Source: Shewanella ulleungensis (lineage in GTDB: Bacteria > Pseudomonadota > Gammaproteobacteria > Enterobacterales > Shewanellaceae). Taken from it: a DNA stretch of 64,000 bases. The DNA lies in contig NZ_BMQW01000002.1 in the NCBI RefSeq assembly GCF_014648315.1, positions 62,001 to 126,000 of the forward strand. Reading direction: 5' to 3'. The notes under the pieces were generated by a model that saw only the letters and a list, made by a program, of their open reading frames with translations, was not told the origin of the DNA and made no database searches. Every line of letters starts with the position of its first letter. Positions within the stretch are counted from its first letter, which is position 1. The position numbers and the translations under genes are program-made. Of this stretch, positions 39,177 through 48,761 are shown one piece after another.

Positions 39177-40064
39177 CTATGTTGCCCGGTTTGTTGCTGC
39201 TAATACGATTTCTTTGTGTTTTGGGATCCGATCTAAGCAAAATTGTGCCACAGCCTGTTGCAGCATGACATCTACCGAATCAATATCGACACTCGGTTGA
39301 CCTAAGAATGCTAATGCAGCATTAATGCTGGCTTGAGGATGTTGAGTGTCAATTGCGGGGGCATGATTTTGCTTTGATAACTTAAAGCCTTTTTCTGCAC
39401 ACGCTAATGGCAAATGCAACCAGTTAGGCGTGTTTAGGCCTAGCTGCAAGAATAAACTGATTTGTCGGCAGCTAGCTTCAAGTAAATCACAGCCTCGAAC
39501 AACCTCTGTAATACCTTGATAAGCGTCATCTAACACTACTGCAAGTTGATAGGCGTACAAACCGTCACTGCGTTTAATGATAAAGTCTTCAGCAGCAAAG
39601 TGGCTATCTACCACGATTTCACCTTGAACTAAGTCAGTAAAGATATCGACTCTCGCTTGATTGCGAATACGAATAGCACCCTGAGATAACCTTGGTTGAC
39701 ATTGGCCGCATCGGCCGTCGTACAAACCACCACTAGCTTGAATGATTTTGCGAGTACATTGGCAAAAATAGGCTTGGTCATGGCTAATTAATTGTTCAAT
39801 TTGGTGCTGATAGGCGTCATAACGTTGATGTTGATATAATGCTGTGCCATGCCAATGTAAGCCATAGGCATCAAGTGTGCGCAGTATGTCATCGCTGGCA
39901 CCGGCAACTTCACGTGGGGGGTCAATATCTTCAATGCGAACGAGCCATTGGCCTTGTTGGCTATGAGCGCGAAGGTAACTGCCTAGGGCAGCAATAAGCG
40001 AACCAAAGTGTAAAGGTCCTGAAGGGGATGGCGCAAAACGGCCAATATATTGAATAGTGCTCAT
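39177..40064 (-). CDS. gluQ: Glutamyl-queuosine tRNA(Asp) synthetase
   Basis: A truncated GluRS-like enzyme that glutamylates the queuosine base of tRNA(Asp). It has the HIGH-like PSGPLHFGS (about 12-20), zinc ligands (FCQC...YDGRCGQC) and the KMSKS-like KLSKQNHA, and lacks an anticodon-binding domain. The ATG at 40064 gives the canonical start MSTIQYIGRFAPS (295 aa); a longer frame adds 19 unrelated residues. It lies between dksA and pcnB as in E. coli. Confidence 0.94.
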   Translation of the reverse strand: MSTIQYIGRFAPSPSGPLHFGSLIAALGSYLRAHSQQGQWLVRIEDIDPPREVAGASDDILRTLDAYGLHWHGTALYQHQRYDAYQHQIEQLISHDQAYFCQCTRKIIQASGGLYDGRCGQCQPRLSQGAIRIRNQARVDIFTDLVQGEIVVDSHFAAEDFIIKRSDGLYAYQLAVVLDDAYQGITEVVRGCDLLEASCRQISLFLQLGLNTPNWLHLPLACAEKGFKLSKQNHAPAIDTQHPQASINAALAFLGQPSVDIDSVDVMLQQAVAQFCLDRIPKHKEIVLAATNRAT

Positions 40065-40154
40065 AGCGGTGAATTTTTTAGTCGCTAAGTTTACATAGAC
40101 GACACCAACTTGTAATGGCACGTGACTATGTTATTTATTTTTAGATTTTAGAAA

Positions 40155-40180
40155 ACAAAAAGGCGAGATAATCTCGCCCT
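40155..40180 (-). terminator. Rho-independent terminator after dksA
   Basis: On the minus strand the stem GGCGAGA/TCTCGCC (40162-40168 and 40172-40178) is followed by a T-rich tract. It partly isolates dksA from gluQ. Confidence 0.85.
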
Positions 40181-40193
40181 TATGAATAACGGG

Positions 40194-40637
40194 TTAACCC
40201 GCCATCTGTTTTTCTTTAATCTCTGCTAGCGTCTTACAGTCGATACATTGATCGGCTGTTGGACGAGCTTCAAGACGACGGATGCCGATTTCAACACCAC
40301 AAGAATCACAGAAACCGAAATCATCTTCTTCAATTTTCTGTAATGTCTTTTCAATCTTCTTGATCAGTTTACGTTCTCTATCACGAGCACGTAATTCTAA
40401 GCTGAATTCTTCTTCTTGGGCTGCACGGTCTACAGGATCAGGAAAATTAGCAGCTTCATCTTGCATGTGAGTTAACGTACGGTCGACTTCTTCACGCAAT
40501 TGGTTACGCCATGCTTCGAGGATCCGTTTAAAGTGACCTCGTTGCTTGCTATTCATATACTCTTCACCAGCTGACTCCTGGTAAGGATCTACACCAGCAA
40601 TAGCGAGTACGCCAAGTTTTTTAGTGCCTTCAGGCAT
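40194..40637 (-). CDS. dksA: RNA polymerase-binding transcription factor DksA
   Basis: DksA binds the RNA polymerase secondary channel and, with ppGpp, controls rRNA and amino-acid promoters. The coiled coil with its [17 protein letters not shown] segment (tip Asp residues intact), and the four-Cys zinc finger CDSCG...CIDC are visible. Length is 147, near identical to E. coli DksA. GGAG lies upstream of the ATG. Its leader has two 12-bp direct repeats (40681-40714). Confidence 0.96.
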   Translation of the reverse strand: MPEGTKKLGVLAIAGVDPYQESAGEEYMNSKQRGHFKRILEAWRNQLREEVDRTLTHMQDEAANFPDPVDRAAQEEEFSLELRARDRERKLIKKIEKTLQKIEEDDFGFCDSCGVEIGIRRLEARPTADQCIDCKTLAEIKEKQMAG

Positions 40638-40680
40638 AACGCATCTCCTGTAATCTCTTGCGTTTTAAGGGCGTCTTAAA

Positions 40681-40714
40681 TTTACGGCCGCTGTGTCTTA
40701 TTTTTACGGCCGCT
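40681..40714 (-). repeat. Two 12-bp direct repeats upstream of dksA
   Basis: AGCGGCCGTAAA (minus strand) is at 40681-40692 and again at 40703-40714, spaced 22 bp start to start (about two helical turns), 44 nt before the dksA ATG. Each contains the palindrome CGGCCG. This may be a tandem binding site or a promoter-proximal duplication. Confidence 0.6.
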
Positions 40715-40776
40715 ATCTATACCAGAAACTCTATAGCTAGGCAAATTTTTTACATAGTATTTCAGTGTTTTTTTAT

Positions 40777-41481
40777 CTACAGCATTACTTTACAGGGCTC
40801 GACTATTTGGCTTCCCTGTGGTGTAAGTACTGTTTTATAGGCTAACACTTCAACACCCTTAGAAACGGCTTGTTCAAGTAAGTCTGCGTATTGTGGGTCA
40901 ATATGTCGCGCGGGTTTTACGGTCGATATGCCACTGTGCTGTACCACAAACAATAATACTGCTCGGTGGCCCATTTTGACCATCTGGATAAGTTCACGTA
41001 GATGCTTTTGTCCCCGCGTTGTGACGGCATCAGGAAAGTAACCCACTTGGTCTTCTAGCAAGGTACAACTTTTCACTTCAATATAACACTCTGGACGGTT
41101 TTGGCTAGTGAGTAAGATATCGATTCTACTATTTTCATGACCATATTTTACTTCGCGTTTTAGGCTGTCATATCCTTGCAACTCAGTAATAATCTGTTGG
41201 TTAATCGCTTCTTCGGCCAATGCATTGGCTCGGCCAGTATTAATGCCAATTAAATGCTGTTGATCTGTTTGCATTATCTCCCAAGTATGGGGATATTTTC
41301 GCTTAGGGTTATCTGAGGTAGAAAACCAAACAAGCTCCCCTGGAAACAAGCAATTTTTCATTGAGCCAGTGTTAGGGCAGTGAATGGTGATGACTTGTCC
41401 ATCAGGTAGGGCTACGTCTGCCAAAAAGCGTTTGTAGCGTTTTAACAGTACACCTGTTTCTAATTTTGGTTCAAATAGCAT
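40777..41481 (-). CDS. sfsA: Sugar fermentation stimulation protein SfsA
   Basis: SfsA family, 234 aa. The family is annotated as a DNA-binding or nuclease-like protein linked to maltose metabolism in E. coli; the exact activity is unclear. Conserved motifs include [15 protein letters not shown] and the PD-(D/E)XK-like RIDILL...[10 protein letters not shown]. It lies just upstream of dksA, as in E. coli. Confidence 0.92.
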   Translation of the reverse strand: MLFEPKLETGVLLKRYKRFLADVALPDGQVITIHCPNTGSMKNCLFPGELVWFSTSDNPKRKYPHTWEIMQTDQQHLIGINTGRANALAEEAINQQIITELQGYDSLKREVKYGHENSRIDILLTSQNRPECYIEVKSCTLLEDQVGYFPDAVTTRGQKHLRELIQMVKMGHRAVLLFVVQHSGISTVKPARHIDPQYADLLEQAVSKGVEVLAYKTVLTPQGSQIVEPCKVML

Positions 41482-41626
41482 GTGTATAAATATGTCATGG
41501 TTTGATTTACAACAATGTTAACAAATTTTAGCTTGGTTTATCGATTGTGTTTTGTCTACACTACTGCCATTAGCTCGTGTTTAGGCTAGGGTATTTGCGC
41601 CGCCTGGCGCACAACAAGGAATGACT

Positions 41627-42901
41627 ATGGATATTATGACGGTAACGCTTACTACTGACGCACCAGCAGCGCATTGGGGTAAAGCAGATGTGACTTATCA
41701 AGGTACGCAAACACTGATCCACTTATCTGGTAGCGATGAGCTACGTCAGGTGCAAATGGCTGCGAGAAAAATACGCAATCAAGGTGTTAACTCTGTACAG
41801 CTCATTGGTGATTTATGGAACCTGCATTCTCAGTGGGCTTTTGCACAAGGCTTTGCAACTGCTAAAGCAGGTTACCAAGTGCTTTGGTGTGGCAGTGATG
41901 CAGATCAAGCGACCTTGACTCAGCGCGCTGAAGCGGCTCAATTTGCACGTAAGTTAATTAATGACACCCCAGAGGATTTATCTCCAGTGGGATTAGCAAC
42001 ACAAGCTGCAGCCTGGTTAAAAAACATTGGCGGCGACAAGATTAGCTTCACGATTGTTGAAGGCCAAGAGTTATTAGAAAAGAAATGGGTTGGTATCCAT
42101 GCAGTCGGTCGCGGCAGTGAACGTCCTCCTGCATTGCTTGAACTTGATTTCAATCCACTTGCCGCAGATGCTCCAGTATCGGTTGCATTAGTGGGTAAAG
42201 GGATTACTTTTGACTCAGGCGGCTATAGCCTTAAGTCATCAGAAGGCATGCTGGCAATGAAATGCGACATGGGCGGCGCAGCAACCGTTACCGCGGCATT
42301 AGGTTTAGCGATGAAAGCGGGCTTAAATAAACGTGTAAAATTGTTTTTATGTTGTGCAGAAAACCTGGTTAGTGGGCGTGCATTTAAGTTAGGTGATATT
42401 TTAACTTATAAGAATGGCACCACAGTTGAAATCGTTAATACTGATGCTGAAGGCCGTTTAGTGTTAGCTGATGGCTTACAAGCGGCGTCTGACACCGGCG
42501 CGCCATTAATTATTGACGCTGCAACCTTAACTGGTGCAGCAGTCATGGCTGTCGGTTCAAATTACAATGCGATTTTCTCGCCACAAACTGCCACGCTGCA
42601 ACTGGCTCAAAAGCGTGCAGCAGCAGTGTCTGAAAATGTTTGGCCACTTCCATTGGATCCTTGGCACAAAGATATGTGCCCATCGGCTTATGCTGATACG
42701 GCAAACAGTCGTCCTGTTAAAGGTGGCGGCGCTGGTGGCGCATCTAATGCTGCAGGTTTCTTATGGCGCTTTGTATCACCACAGGCTAATTGGTTACACG
42801 TTGACTTAGCTGGCGCATTTGAGTCTTCTGCATCAGCACTATGGGCTGCAGGTGCAACGACTCATGGTGTACTCACAATCGCAGAGCTCCTAAAAGACTA
42901 G
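41627..42901 (+). CDS. pepB: Aminopeptidase B (M17 leucyl aminopeptidase family)
   Basis: A manganese/zinc peptidase of family M17. The catalytic and metal motifs are VGKGITFDSGGYSLK, the KCDMGGAA segment, and NTDAEGRLVLAD. About 424 residues, matching E. coli PepB (427), and the N-terminal domain resembles PepB rather than PepA. The ATG at 41627 is preferred to 41621, as AAGGA (41616-41620) is adjacent to the first but 6 nt from the second. It is monocistronic and ends in a terminator. Confidence 0.92.
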   Translation: MDIMTVTLTTDAPAAHWGKADVTYQGTQTLIHLSGSDELRQVQMAARKIRNQGVNSVQLIGDLWNLHSQWAFAQGFATAKAGYQVLWCGSDADQATLTQRAEAAQFARKLINDTPEDLSPVGLATQAAAWLKNIGGDKISFTIVEGQELLEKKWVGIHAVGRGSERPPALLELDFNPLAADAPVSVALVGKGITFDSGGYSLKSSEGMLAMKCDMGGAATVTAALGLAMKAGLNKRVKLFLCCAENLVSGRAFKLGDILTYKNGTTVEIVNTDAEGRLVLADGLQAASDTGAPLIIDAATLTGAAVMAVGSNYNAIFSPQTATLQLAQKRAAAVSENVWPLPLDPWHKDMCPSAYADTANSRPVKGGGAGGASNAAGFLWRFVSPQANWLHVDLAGAFESSASALWAAGATTHGVLTIAELLKD

Positions 42902-42930
42902 CCTGTAAGCTACAACAAACTCAAAGACTG

Positions 42931-42966
42931 CCGCAGATAATGACATTCATTATCTGCGGTTTTTTA
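42931..42966 (+). terminator. Rho-independent terminator after pepB
   Basis: A perfect 13-bp stem CCGCAGATAATGA/TCATTATCTGCGG with a short loop, followed by a run of T. Confidence 0.95.
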
Positions 42967-43079
42967 TTAGTGCTATAGCCAAGACTCAAGGATTGAGGCG
43001 TTGGATATTAATCGTCTCGTATACATGCAGATACGTTGGTTCAAGTCGTAATTTTGGTGTGCATCGCAATACAGGTAAG

Positions 43080-43101
43080 TTTTGCATGTTAACATGCAAA
43101 A
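43080..43101. promoter_or_regulatory. 22-bp perfect palindrome, possible operator
   Basis: TTTTGCATGTT followed by its exact reverse complement. It lies about 115 nt beyond the pepB terminator and 530 nt before the next gene. With no loop it is more likely a protein-binding site than an RNA hairpin. Confidence 0.5.
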
Positions 43102-43630
43102 AAAGCTACCATATGGCGTATATTGATGTTCGCTAATGTATGAGTGGTCACGTTTAACTTTTGATGCTTAAAGAGTTTGCCATATTGCTAATGAGTGTAG
43201 CGATTGTTGAAATGCAATTTTGGCATTGAGTTTATTTGTTGTAAGAGGCTAGGGTAACTGGTCCGATCTACTGACTCTAAAAGTAAAGAGTCATGTTTAT
43301 ATTTAGGGTTAAGATTCTGATAACTTTGGCGGTTTAAAATGGCTCAAGCCCGTGCGGTAGCGCAGATGCACGTTTTGTTTGTGGATAACCTAAGGCAAAC
43401 CTAAGAAATAATCGCTGTGAATTGCGAGTGTGCATTCGCGAGCCCTTAATTAGTAATGAGTTGAATCCCTAACCCTAATAGATTATTAATACAACATGAT
43501 ATAAACAAATATCGTTAAATGTGAGTGACTAAACTACACTTAGATTTGTACTAATGGCTAACATAACGATAAAGAACGCATGTTATTATCCCTAAGCAAA
43601 TTGAATTGCAAACCTTGATTGAGTTGATGA

Positions 43631-45940
43631 ATGGCAGATAGCACCCAACAACTATTGAAAAGTGTGTTCACAAATGGACCTATTGAAGGGAATAATACTT
43701 CGGTATTAGATCTGCTCAATCGGGCGCTTCAACTCGTCTGTAATAGACTCGATTCCAGTGCTGCGTTCATACTGACTAGCCAATATGATAATGTGTTTGC
43801 TCCCGACAGTGACATTATCGATACCACAGAACAACAATGTGTCAGCCATTTTACTGCTTCACTCGACGCACAAGTATTATTTAATCAATATATTAATAGC
43901 AATCAAGTCTTGTGTGATTCCTTATTGGAAAATGCCCAATCTATCATCTATAACGCATCGCAAGACAATCAGACTCTTCTCCAAGATAAGCCATTCCTGT
44001 CTTCGTTACTACACACCTTTACATCGCTAAATATCGACTGTAAGCATTTTGCTCTGAGCCCTGTACTGCGGGTGGGAAATGTTAAAGTGATTTTAGGCGC
44101 TTTGTGTGTCTCAGAACCTAAACCGGTAGCCGACGATCAACCTGATCCTTGCGCGTTTGTGATTAAATTACTTGATGATACCGCCTATCAATTGGCGTCA
44201 GCATTAGAGTTACGCCGTTTAGCTGTGGTGCTCGATAATAAAGATAAACAATATCAAGAGTTGTTTCAATTATTGCCAATGGCCTGCGCCTTGATTGACT
44301 TACACAATAATGTTGTGCTTCAAAATGATATTTGGCAAAGTATTTTGCCCATTAGACTGGGCGATAATTTATTCAATATATTGCGTGATGAAGACCATCC
44401 ACTTCTTAACGATACATTACACATAGTTCGCGAAGGCATTTTACGTCAGGCCTGGTGCGAAATCCCTTTACGTAACGGGATCAAAAGTCACTGGTATAAA
44501 TTTAGTTTTTGCCATGCCTTAAATCGTCAGCAACAATTATTACTGATGGTTGAAGACGTGACCGAACGTTATCGTTTGGCCGATGAGCTTTCATTTCATT
44601 CAAATTATGACGTACTGACTGGCTTACCTAATCGAGTGCAGTTTGAAAATATGCTCGAAGAACTGCTAAAAGATGAAGACCATATTCCATCATGTATTGC
44701 ATTTCTCGATCTCGATCAATTTCAAGTGGTTAACGATCTCAGCGGCCATCAGGCGGGCGATCAATTACTGCAACAAGTCGCGGTGCGCTTAAAGCAATTA
44801 CTACGTAAAGGCGATGTAGTTGCACGTTTAGGCGGCGATGAGTTTGGTTTGTTAATGCATTATTCAGATAAGTCTTCGGCTCAGCAGGTTGCCAAACGAA
44901 TTTGCCAGCAGTTGTTTGACCATGAATTTGTGTGGAAAGGCATTAAACATAATATCAGCGCCAGTATTGGTATTGCTCAAGTTGACTATGCTGACAACGA
45001 CATTTATGGCGTAATGAGTAAAGCTGATGCCGCTTGCCAATTGGCAAAAGAAGATGGTCGTAATCGATGGCATTTTTATAATCCAGACGATCCGCAAATG
45101 CATATTATGTATAACCAAATGTTAGCGTCTGTCGACATCGCTGGTGCATTGGCGCTTAATCAATTCGAATTGTTTTACCAGTTAATCGAACCCCTTGATA
45201 AGCAAGAAAGCGGCATACACATGGAAATCTTGCTGCGCATGGTACAAAGTGATGGGACTTATGTGTCACCAGGTGTCTTTTTACCTGCTGCAGAGCGTTA
45301 TAATTTGGCGCCGCGAGTTGACCGCTGGGTAATAGATAACCTGCTAAAATGGGGGGGTGAAAATCTCAATATTTGGAAGCAACTGTCGATGGTCTCGGTT
45401 AATTTATCGGCCATGTCATTAGCAGACCAAAAATTTATGAGTTGGCTGGAAATGCGCCTAATGGTTGAGCCTGAGTTGGTTGATAAATTGTGTTTTGAAA
45501 TTACAGAAACCGCTGCCGTTAGCCAATTAGAACAAGCCACAGGATTAATCGATTTACTGAAACCATTTGGCTGTAAGTTGGCCTTGGACGATTTTGGTTC
45601 TGGTTTTTCTAGCTTTGCCTATTTAAAATGTCTTGATGTTGATTACGTAAAAATCGATGGCCAGTTTGTGGTGAATTTATGCAGTAATCGCAGCGACAAA
45701 GCTATTGTGTCAGCGATTTGCCAATTAGGTAAAGACATGAATTTTGAAGTGATCGCCGAGTTTGTTGAAAATACTGACATCGGTGAGTACCTCAGGAATA
45801 TCGGTGTCGATTACGCCCAAGGTTACGCCATAAATAAACCGACTCGGCTTGCCGAACTCCACAGTGGTCTTCGTACCCCTTGGCTCACGGATGCTATTAG
45901 CATTATCACTGAAGAAGAGAGAAAGGCATTAGAGATCTAG
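43631..45940 (+). CDS. GAF/PAS-GGDEF-EAL cyclic-di-GMP protein
   Basis: A 769-residue soluble signalling protein. It has a GAF-like region (about 15-195), a PAS-like region (about 207-315), a GGDEF domain with intact ARLGGDEFG (about 395-405), and an EAL domain. The EAL motif reads EIL (in MEILLRM), but the other catalytic motifs are kept: VNLS, FEITE, LDDFGSGFSS, VKIDG, and AEFVE. Thus it may make and degrade cyclic di-GMP, with phosphodiesterase activity more likely. No membrane helix is seen. The ribosome binding site is weak. Confidence 0.85.
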   Translation: MADSTQQLLKSVFTNGPIEGNNTSVLDLLNRALQLVCNRLDSSAAFILTSQYDNVFAPDSDIIDTTEQQCVSHFTASLDAQVLFNQYINSNQVLCDSLLENAQSIIYNASQDNQTLLQDKPFLSSLLHTFTSLNIDCKHFALSPVLRVGNVKVILGALCVSEPKPVADDQPDPCAFVIKLLDDTAYQLASALELRRLAVVLDNKDKQYQELFQLLPMACALIDLHNNVVLQNDIWQSILPIRLGDNLFNILRDEDHPLLNDTLHIVREGILRQAWCEIPLRNGIKSHWYKFSFCHALNRQQQLLLMVEDVTERYRLADELSFHSNYDVLTGLPNRVQFENMLEELLKDEDHIPSCIAFLDLDQFQVVNDLSGHQAGDQLLQQVAVRLKQLLRKGDVVARLGGDEFGLLMHYSDKSSAQQVAKRICQQLFDHEFVWKGIKHNISASIGIAQVDYADNDIYGVMSKADAACQLAKEDGRNRWHFYNPDDPQMHIMYNQMLASVDIAGALALNQFELFYQLIEPLDKQESGIHMEILLRMVQSDGTYVSPGVFLPAAERYNLAPRVDRWVIDNLLKWGGENLNIWKQLSMVSVNLSAMSLADQKFMSWLEMRLMVEPELVDKLCFEITETAAVSQLEQATGLIDLLKPFGCKLALDDFGSGFSSFAYLKCLDVDYVKIDGQFVVNLCSNRSDKAIVSAICQLGKDMNFEVIAEFVENTDIGEYLRNIGVDYAQGYAINKPTRLAELHSGLRTPWLTDAISIITEEERKALEI

Positions 45941-46077
45941 TGCTCGATAGTTATTTACCTAATCAATGGCCTTGCCAAAACACCTGTAAATTCGTGCTGA
46001 AATTGAGTATCTTCAGCCGGATTGGGTATATACTCGCTAATAGTATAAAATACCGCGTAAAATCACAGCCATAGTAA

Positions 46078-48684
46078 ATGCCGTTGACTATATCTGACAC
46101 CGCCAAGCCTGACTCATTATCGCCCACCCAGCTGGCAGGTTCTGCAATATTGCCTATTCATGCTGTACTAAATGACATACGCAGCGCGCTAAATAATCAT
46201 TCACAACTTATTCTAGAAGCACCTACAGGGGCGGGTAAATCAACTGCATTGCCATTAGCCATGTTAGCGTGGCCCGAAATCAGTGGCAAAATAATCATGC
46301 TTGAGCCAAGGCGAGTTGCAGCGCGTAACGTGGCGCAATTTATTGCTAAGCAATTGAGGCAACCGGTTGGGCAGGATGTGGGGTATCGGGTTCGTGGCGA
46401 CACGAAAGTGAGCAAAAATACCCGACTCGAAATTGTCACCGAGGGTATTTTAACCCGCATGATACAACAGGACCCAGAACTTACTGGGGTAGCTGTAATT
46501 ATTTTTGATGAAATCCATGAGCGTCATTTGCCCACAGATCTTGGCCTTGCTCTTGCGCTTGAAGTGCAACAATCCTTGCGAGATGACTTAACGATTATAG
46601 CCATGTCTGCAACCTTGTCTGGTTTACCTTTGGCTGAGTTAATGCCCACAGCACAGCAAATTAGCAGTCAAGGGCGTAGCTTTGAGGTTCAACATCACTA
46701 TCAACCTTGTCCAGCACAACAGCCATGGTTAATGCATATGGTTAAAGTGATTAACGACACCGTAAACGATGCCAGCTTAGCTGAATATCAACTTGGCAGT
46801 GTGTTAGCATTTTTACCTGGAAAAGGTGAAATCAATAAACTGGCTCGCTTACTTAGTGAACGCTTAGATCCAACATGGCTTATTTGCCCTTTGTATGGTG
46901 ACTTAACGCCAACAGAGCAAGATCGCGCGATTGTTTTGACCGAACCGGGTAAACGCAAAATCGTACTTGCGACAAACGTAGCGGAGTCGAGTTTAACGAT
47001 TGAAGGCATCACTATTGTTATCGACAGCGGTTATCGCCGCGAAGCCAGTTTTAACCCTAAAACCGGCGTGACGCGTTTAGGACTTAAGCGTATCAGCCAA
47101 GCATCGGCTTTACAGCGAAGTGGCCGTGCAGGGCGTTTAGCGCCAGGATATTGTGTGCGTTTATGGAGCCAAGAAGAACATGGGCGCTTACGTAAAGTGG
47201 ATGAGCCAGAAATTAGCCTAAGCGAACTCACCTCAATGGTATTAGATTGTGCTAGTTGGGGAGCTAAGGCGCTCAGCGAATTATCATTACTGACAGCGCC
47301 GCCAGCTATACATGAACAAGTGGCATGGCAGCTATTACAGCAATTAGCATTAACTGATACCCAACGAAAATTAACTCCACTGGGTCATGAAGCCTATGCG
47401 TTAGGCTGCCATCCACGTTTAGCTCACATGTTATTGAAAGCTAAGCACATTGCCAGTGAACAATCTCAGCCGCAGTTGTGTGTATTGGCCTGTGTGCTTG
47501 CAGGTATTATTGAAGCGCGCGGTTTACCAAAAAAAGGCGCAGACATTCACCATTACCTTGGTGAAGCCCAACATGGACAAATAAAACAACAAGTGCGCCA
47601 ATGGCAACAATCCTTAGGGATTTCTGGCCAAGTACAAGATACCATAAGCCAGGCTTCAACTCGAGACATCAGTTATTTGTTAGCGCTTGCTTACCCCGAC
47701 CGTATTGCTAAAGCACGTGGTCATGATGGTTTTTTATTGAGTAACGGAACAGGCGTGGTCATTGCCGCTGACGACAGCCTGGCACATGAACCTTGGTTAG
47801 TGGTTGCTGACTTTCAAGAAAATCAAGGCCGCAATGCCGGCCAGGTATATTTAGCAGCCCGGTTTGATGAGCGTTTATTTGATGATGAACTCAGCAATTT
47901 AATCTCTCGGCAAGTACAGGGCGGTTGGGATGAAGCTAAAGGGCGATTTTTTGCCGAAAAACACACTAAAGTCGGCCAGATTATTATTAAAACAGAAACG
48001 GGTATTGCGCCAGAACGGGCTCAAATTACCGCGGCATTGTTGGAGCAAGTCCATGTAAAAGGGTTAACAATCCTTAATCGTGAAGAGGCGTTAATCCAGT
48101 TACAATACCGAGTCGAATTAGCTCGATATTATGCCCCACAACATGACTGGCCTTGCTTAACCGACGCGCATTTACTTGCTACCTTGTCTGATTGGCTAGG
48201 GCCATACATTGAACAGGTTAATTCGCTTGCAGCGTTGGCTAAAATTGATGCCTTTGGCTTAGTGAAAAACCGCTTAAGTTGGCAGCAGCAAACCCTACTC
48301 GATCAGTTAGTGCCCACACACTGGCCAATGGCGACAGGAACGCGTGCACCAATAAGATATCAAATGCCACTCGATGCTGAAGGGTATTTTTATCATAATG
48401 AAGAGCAGCAAGGCCGAGCTTTATTAAGTGTGCGTTTACAAGAAGCACTGGGGTTGGCACAAAGTCCGAGTATATTGCACGGCAAAATGACCGTGACTAT
48501 GGAGTTATTGTCTCCAGCACAGCGTCCATTAGCCGTGACTGCAGACTTAGCCAGTTTTTGGCAAGGTCCTTATGTTGACGTGAAAAAAGAAATGCGTGGT
48601 CGCTATCCTCGACATTTGTGGCCAGACGATCCTGTGAACACCGTCGCCACCAAATTTACTAAAAAGAAAACGCCAGGTTTATAA
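46078..48684 (+). CDS. hrpB: ATP-dependent helicase HrpB
   Basis: A DEAH-type helicase. Motif I APTGAGKST (about 49), motif II DEIH, motif III SATLSG and motif VI QRSGRAGR are present, followed by HA2-like and HrpB C-terminal domains. Length 868 is somewhat more than E. coli HrpB (809), partly from an N-terminal extension of about 20 residues. No good ribosome binding site lies before the ATG. mrcB follows after 77 nt, the E. coli order. Its RNA target is unknown. Confidence 0.92.
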   Translation: MPLTISDTAKPDSLSPTQLAGSAILPIHAVLNDIRSALNNHSQLILEAPTGAGKSTALPLAMLAWPEISGKIIMLEPRRVAARNVAQFIAKQLRQPVGQDVGYRVRGDTKVSKNTRLEIVTEGILTRMIQQDPELTGVAVIIFDEIHERHLPTDLGLALALEVQQSLRDDLTIIAMSATLSGLPLAELMPTAQQISSQGRSFEVQHHYQPCPAQQPWLMHMVKVINDTVNDASLAEYQLGSVLAFLPGKGEINKLARLLSERLDPTWLICPLYGDLTPTEQDRAIVLTEPGKRKIVLATNVAESSLTIEGITIVIDSGYRREASFNPKTGVTRLGLKRISQASALQRSGRAGRLAPGYCVRLWSQEEHGRLRKVDEPEISLSELTSMVLDCASWGAKALSELSLLTAPPAIHEQVAWQLLQQLALTDTQRKLTPLGHEAYALGCHPRLAHMLLKAKHIASEQSQPQLCVLACVLAGIIEARGLPKKGADIHHYLGEAQHGQIKQQVRQWQQSLGISGQVQDTISQASTRDISYLLALAYPDRIAKARGHDGFLLSNGTGVVIAADDSLAHEPWLVVADFQENQGRNAGQVYLAARFDERLFDDELSNLISRQVQGGWDEAKGRFFAEKHTKVGQIIIKTETGIAPERAQITAALLEQVHVKGLTILNREEALIQLQYRVELARYYAPQHDWPCLTDAHLLATLSDWLGPYIEQVNSLAALAKIDAFGLVKNRLSWQQQTLLDQLVPTHWPMATGTRAPIRYQMPLDAEGYFYHNEEQQGRALLSVRLQEALGLAQSPSILHGKMTVTMELLSPAQRPLAVTADLASFWQGPYVDVKKEMRGRYPRHLWPDDPVNTVATKFTKKKTPGL

Positions 48685-48761
48685 GCCAGTAGCTTGTAAA
48701 CCCATCGCTTATAAAATAAGACGCATCGGTTACCGTGCAAAATTAGATGAATGATTGATTT

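Larger units (their letters stand above)
42902..43630. other. Large intergenic region pepB-GGDEF/EAL gene
   Basis: A 729-bp gap, the longest in the window. It holds the pepB terminator (42931-42966), a 22-bp perfect palindrome (43080-43101), an inverted repeat TGACTCT/AGAGTCA (43272-43293), and no clear promoter. No ORF with a ribosome binding site was seen. A small RNA is possible but not shown. Confidence 0.55.

Noticed and set aside
38992..39240. 82-residue minus-strand open frame between gluQ and pcnB
   Set aside because: It overlaps the pcnB N-terminal extension in another frame and the end of gluQ; it has no recognisable protein features.
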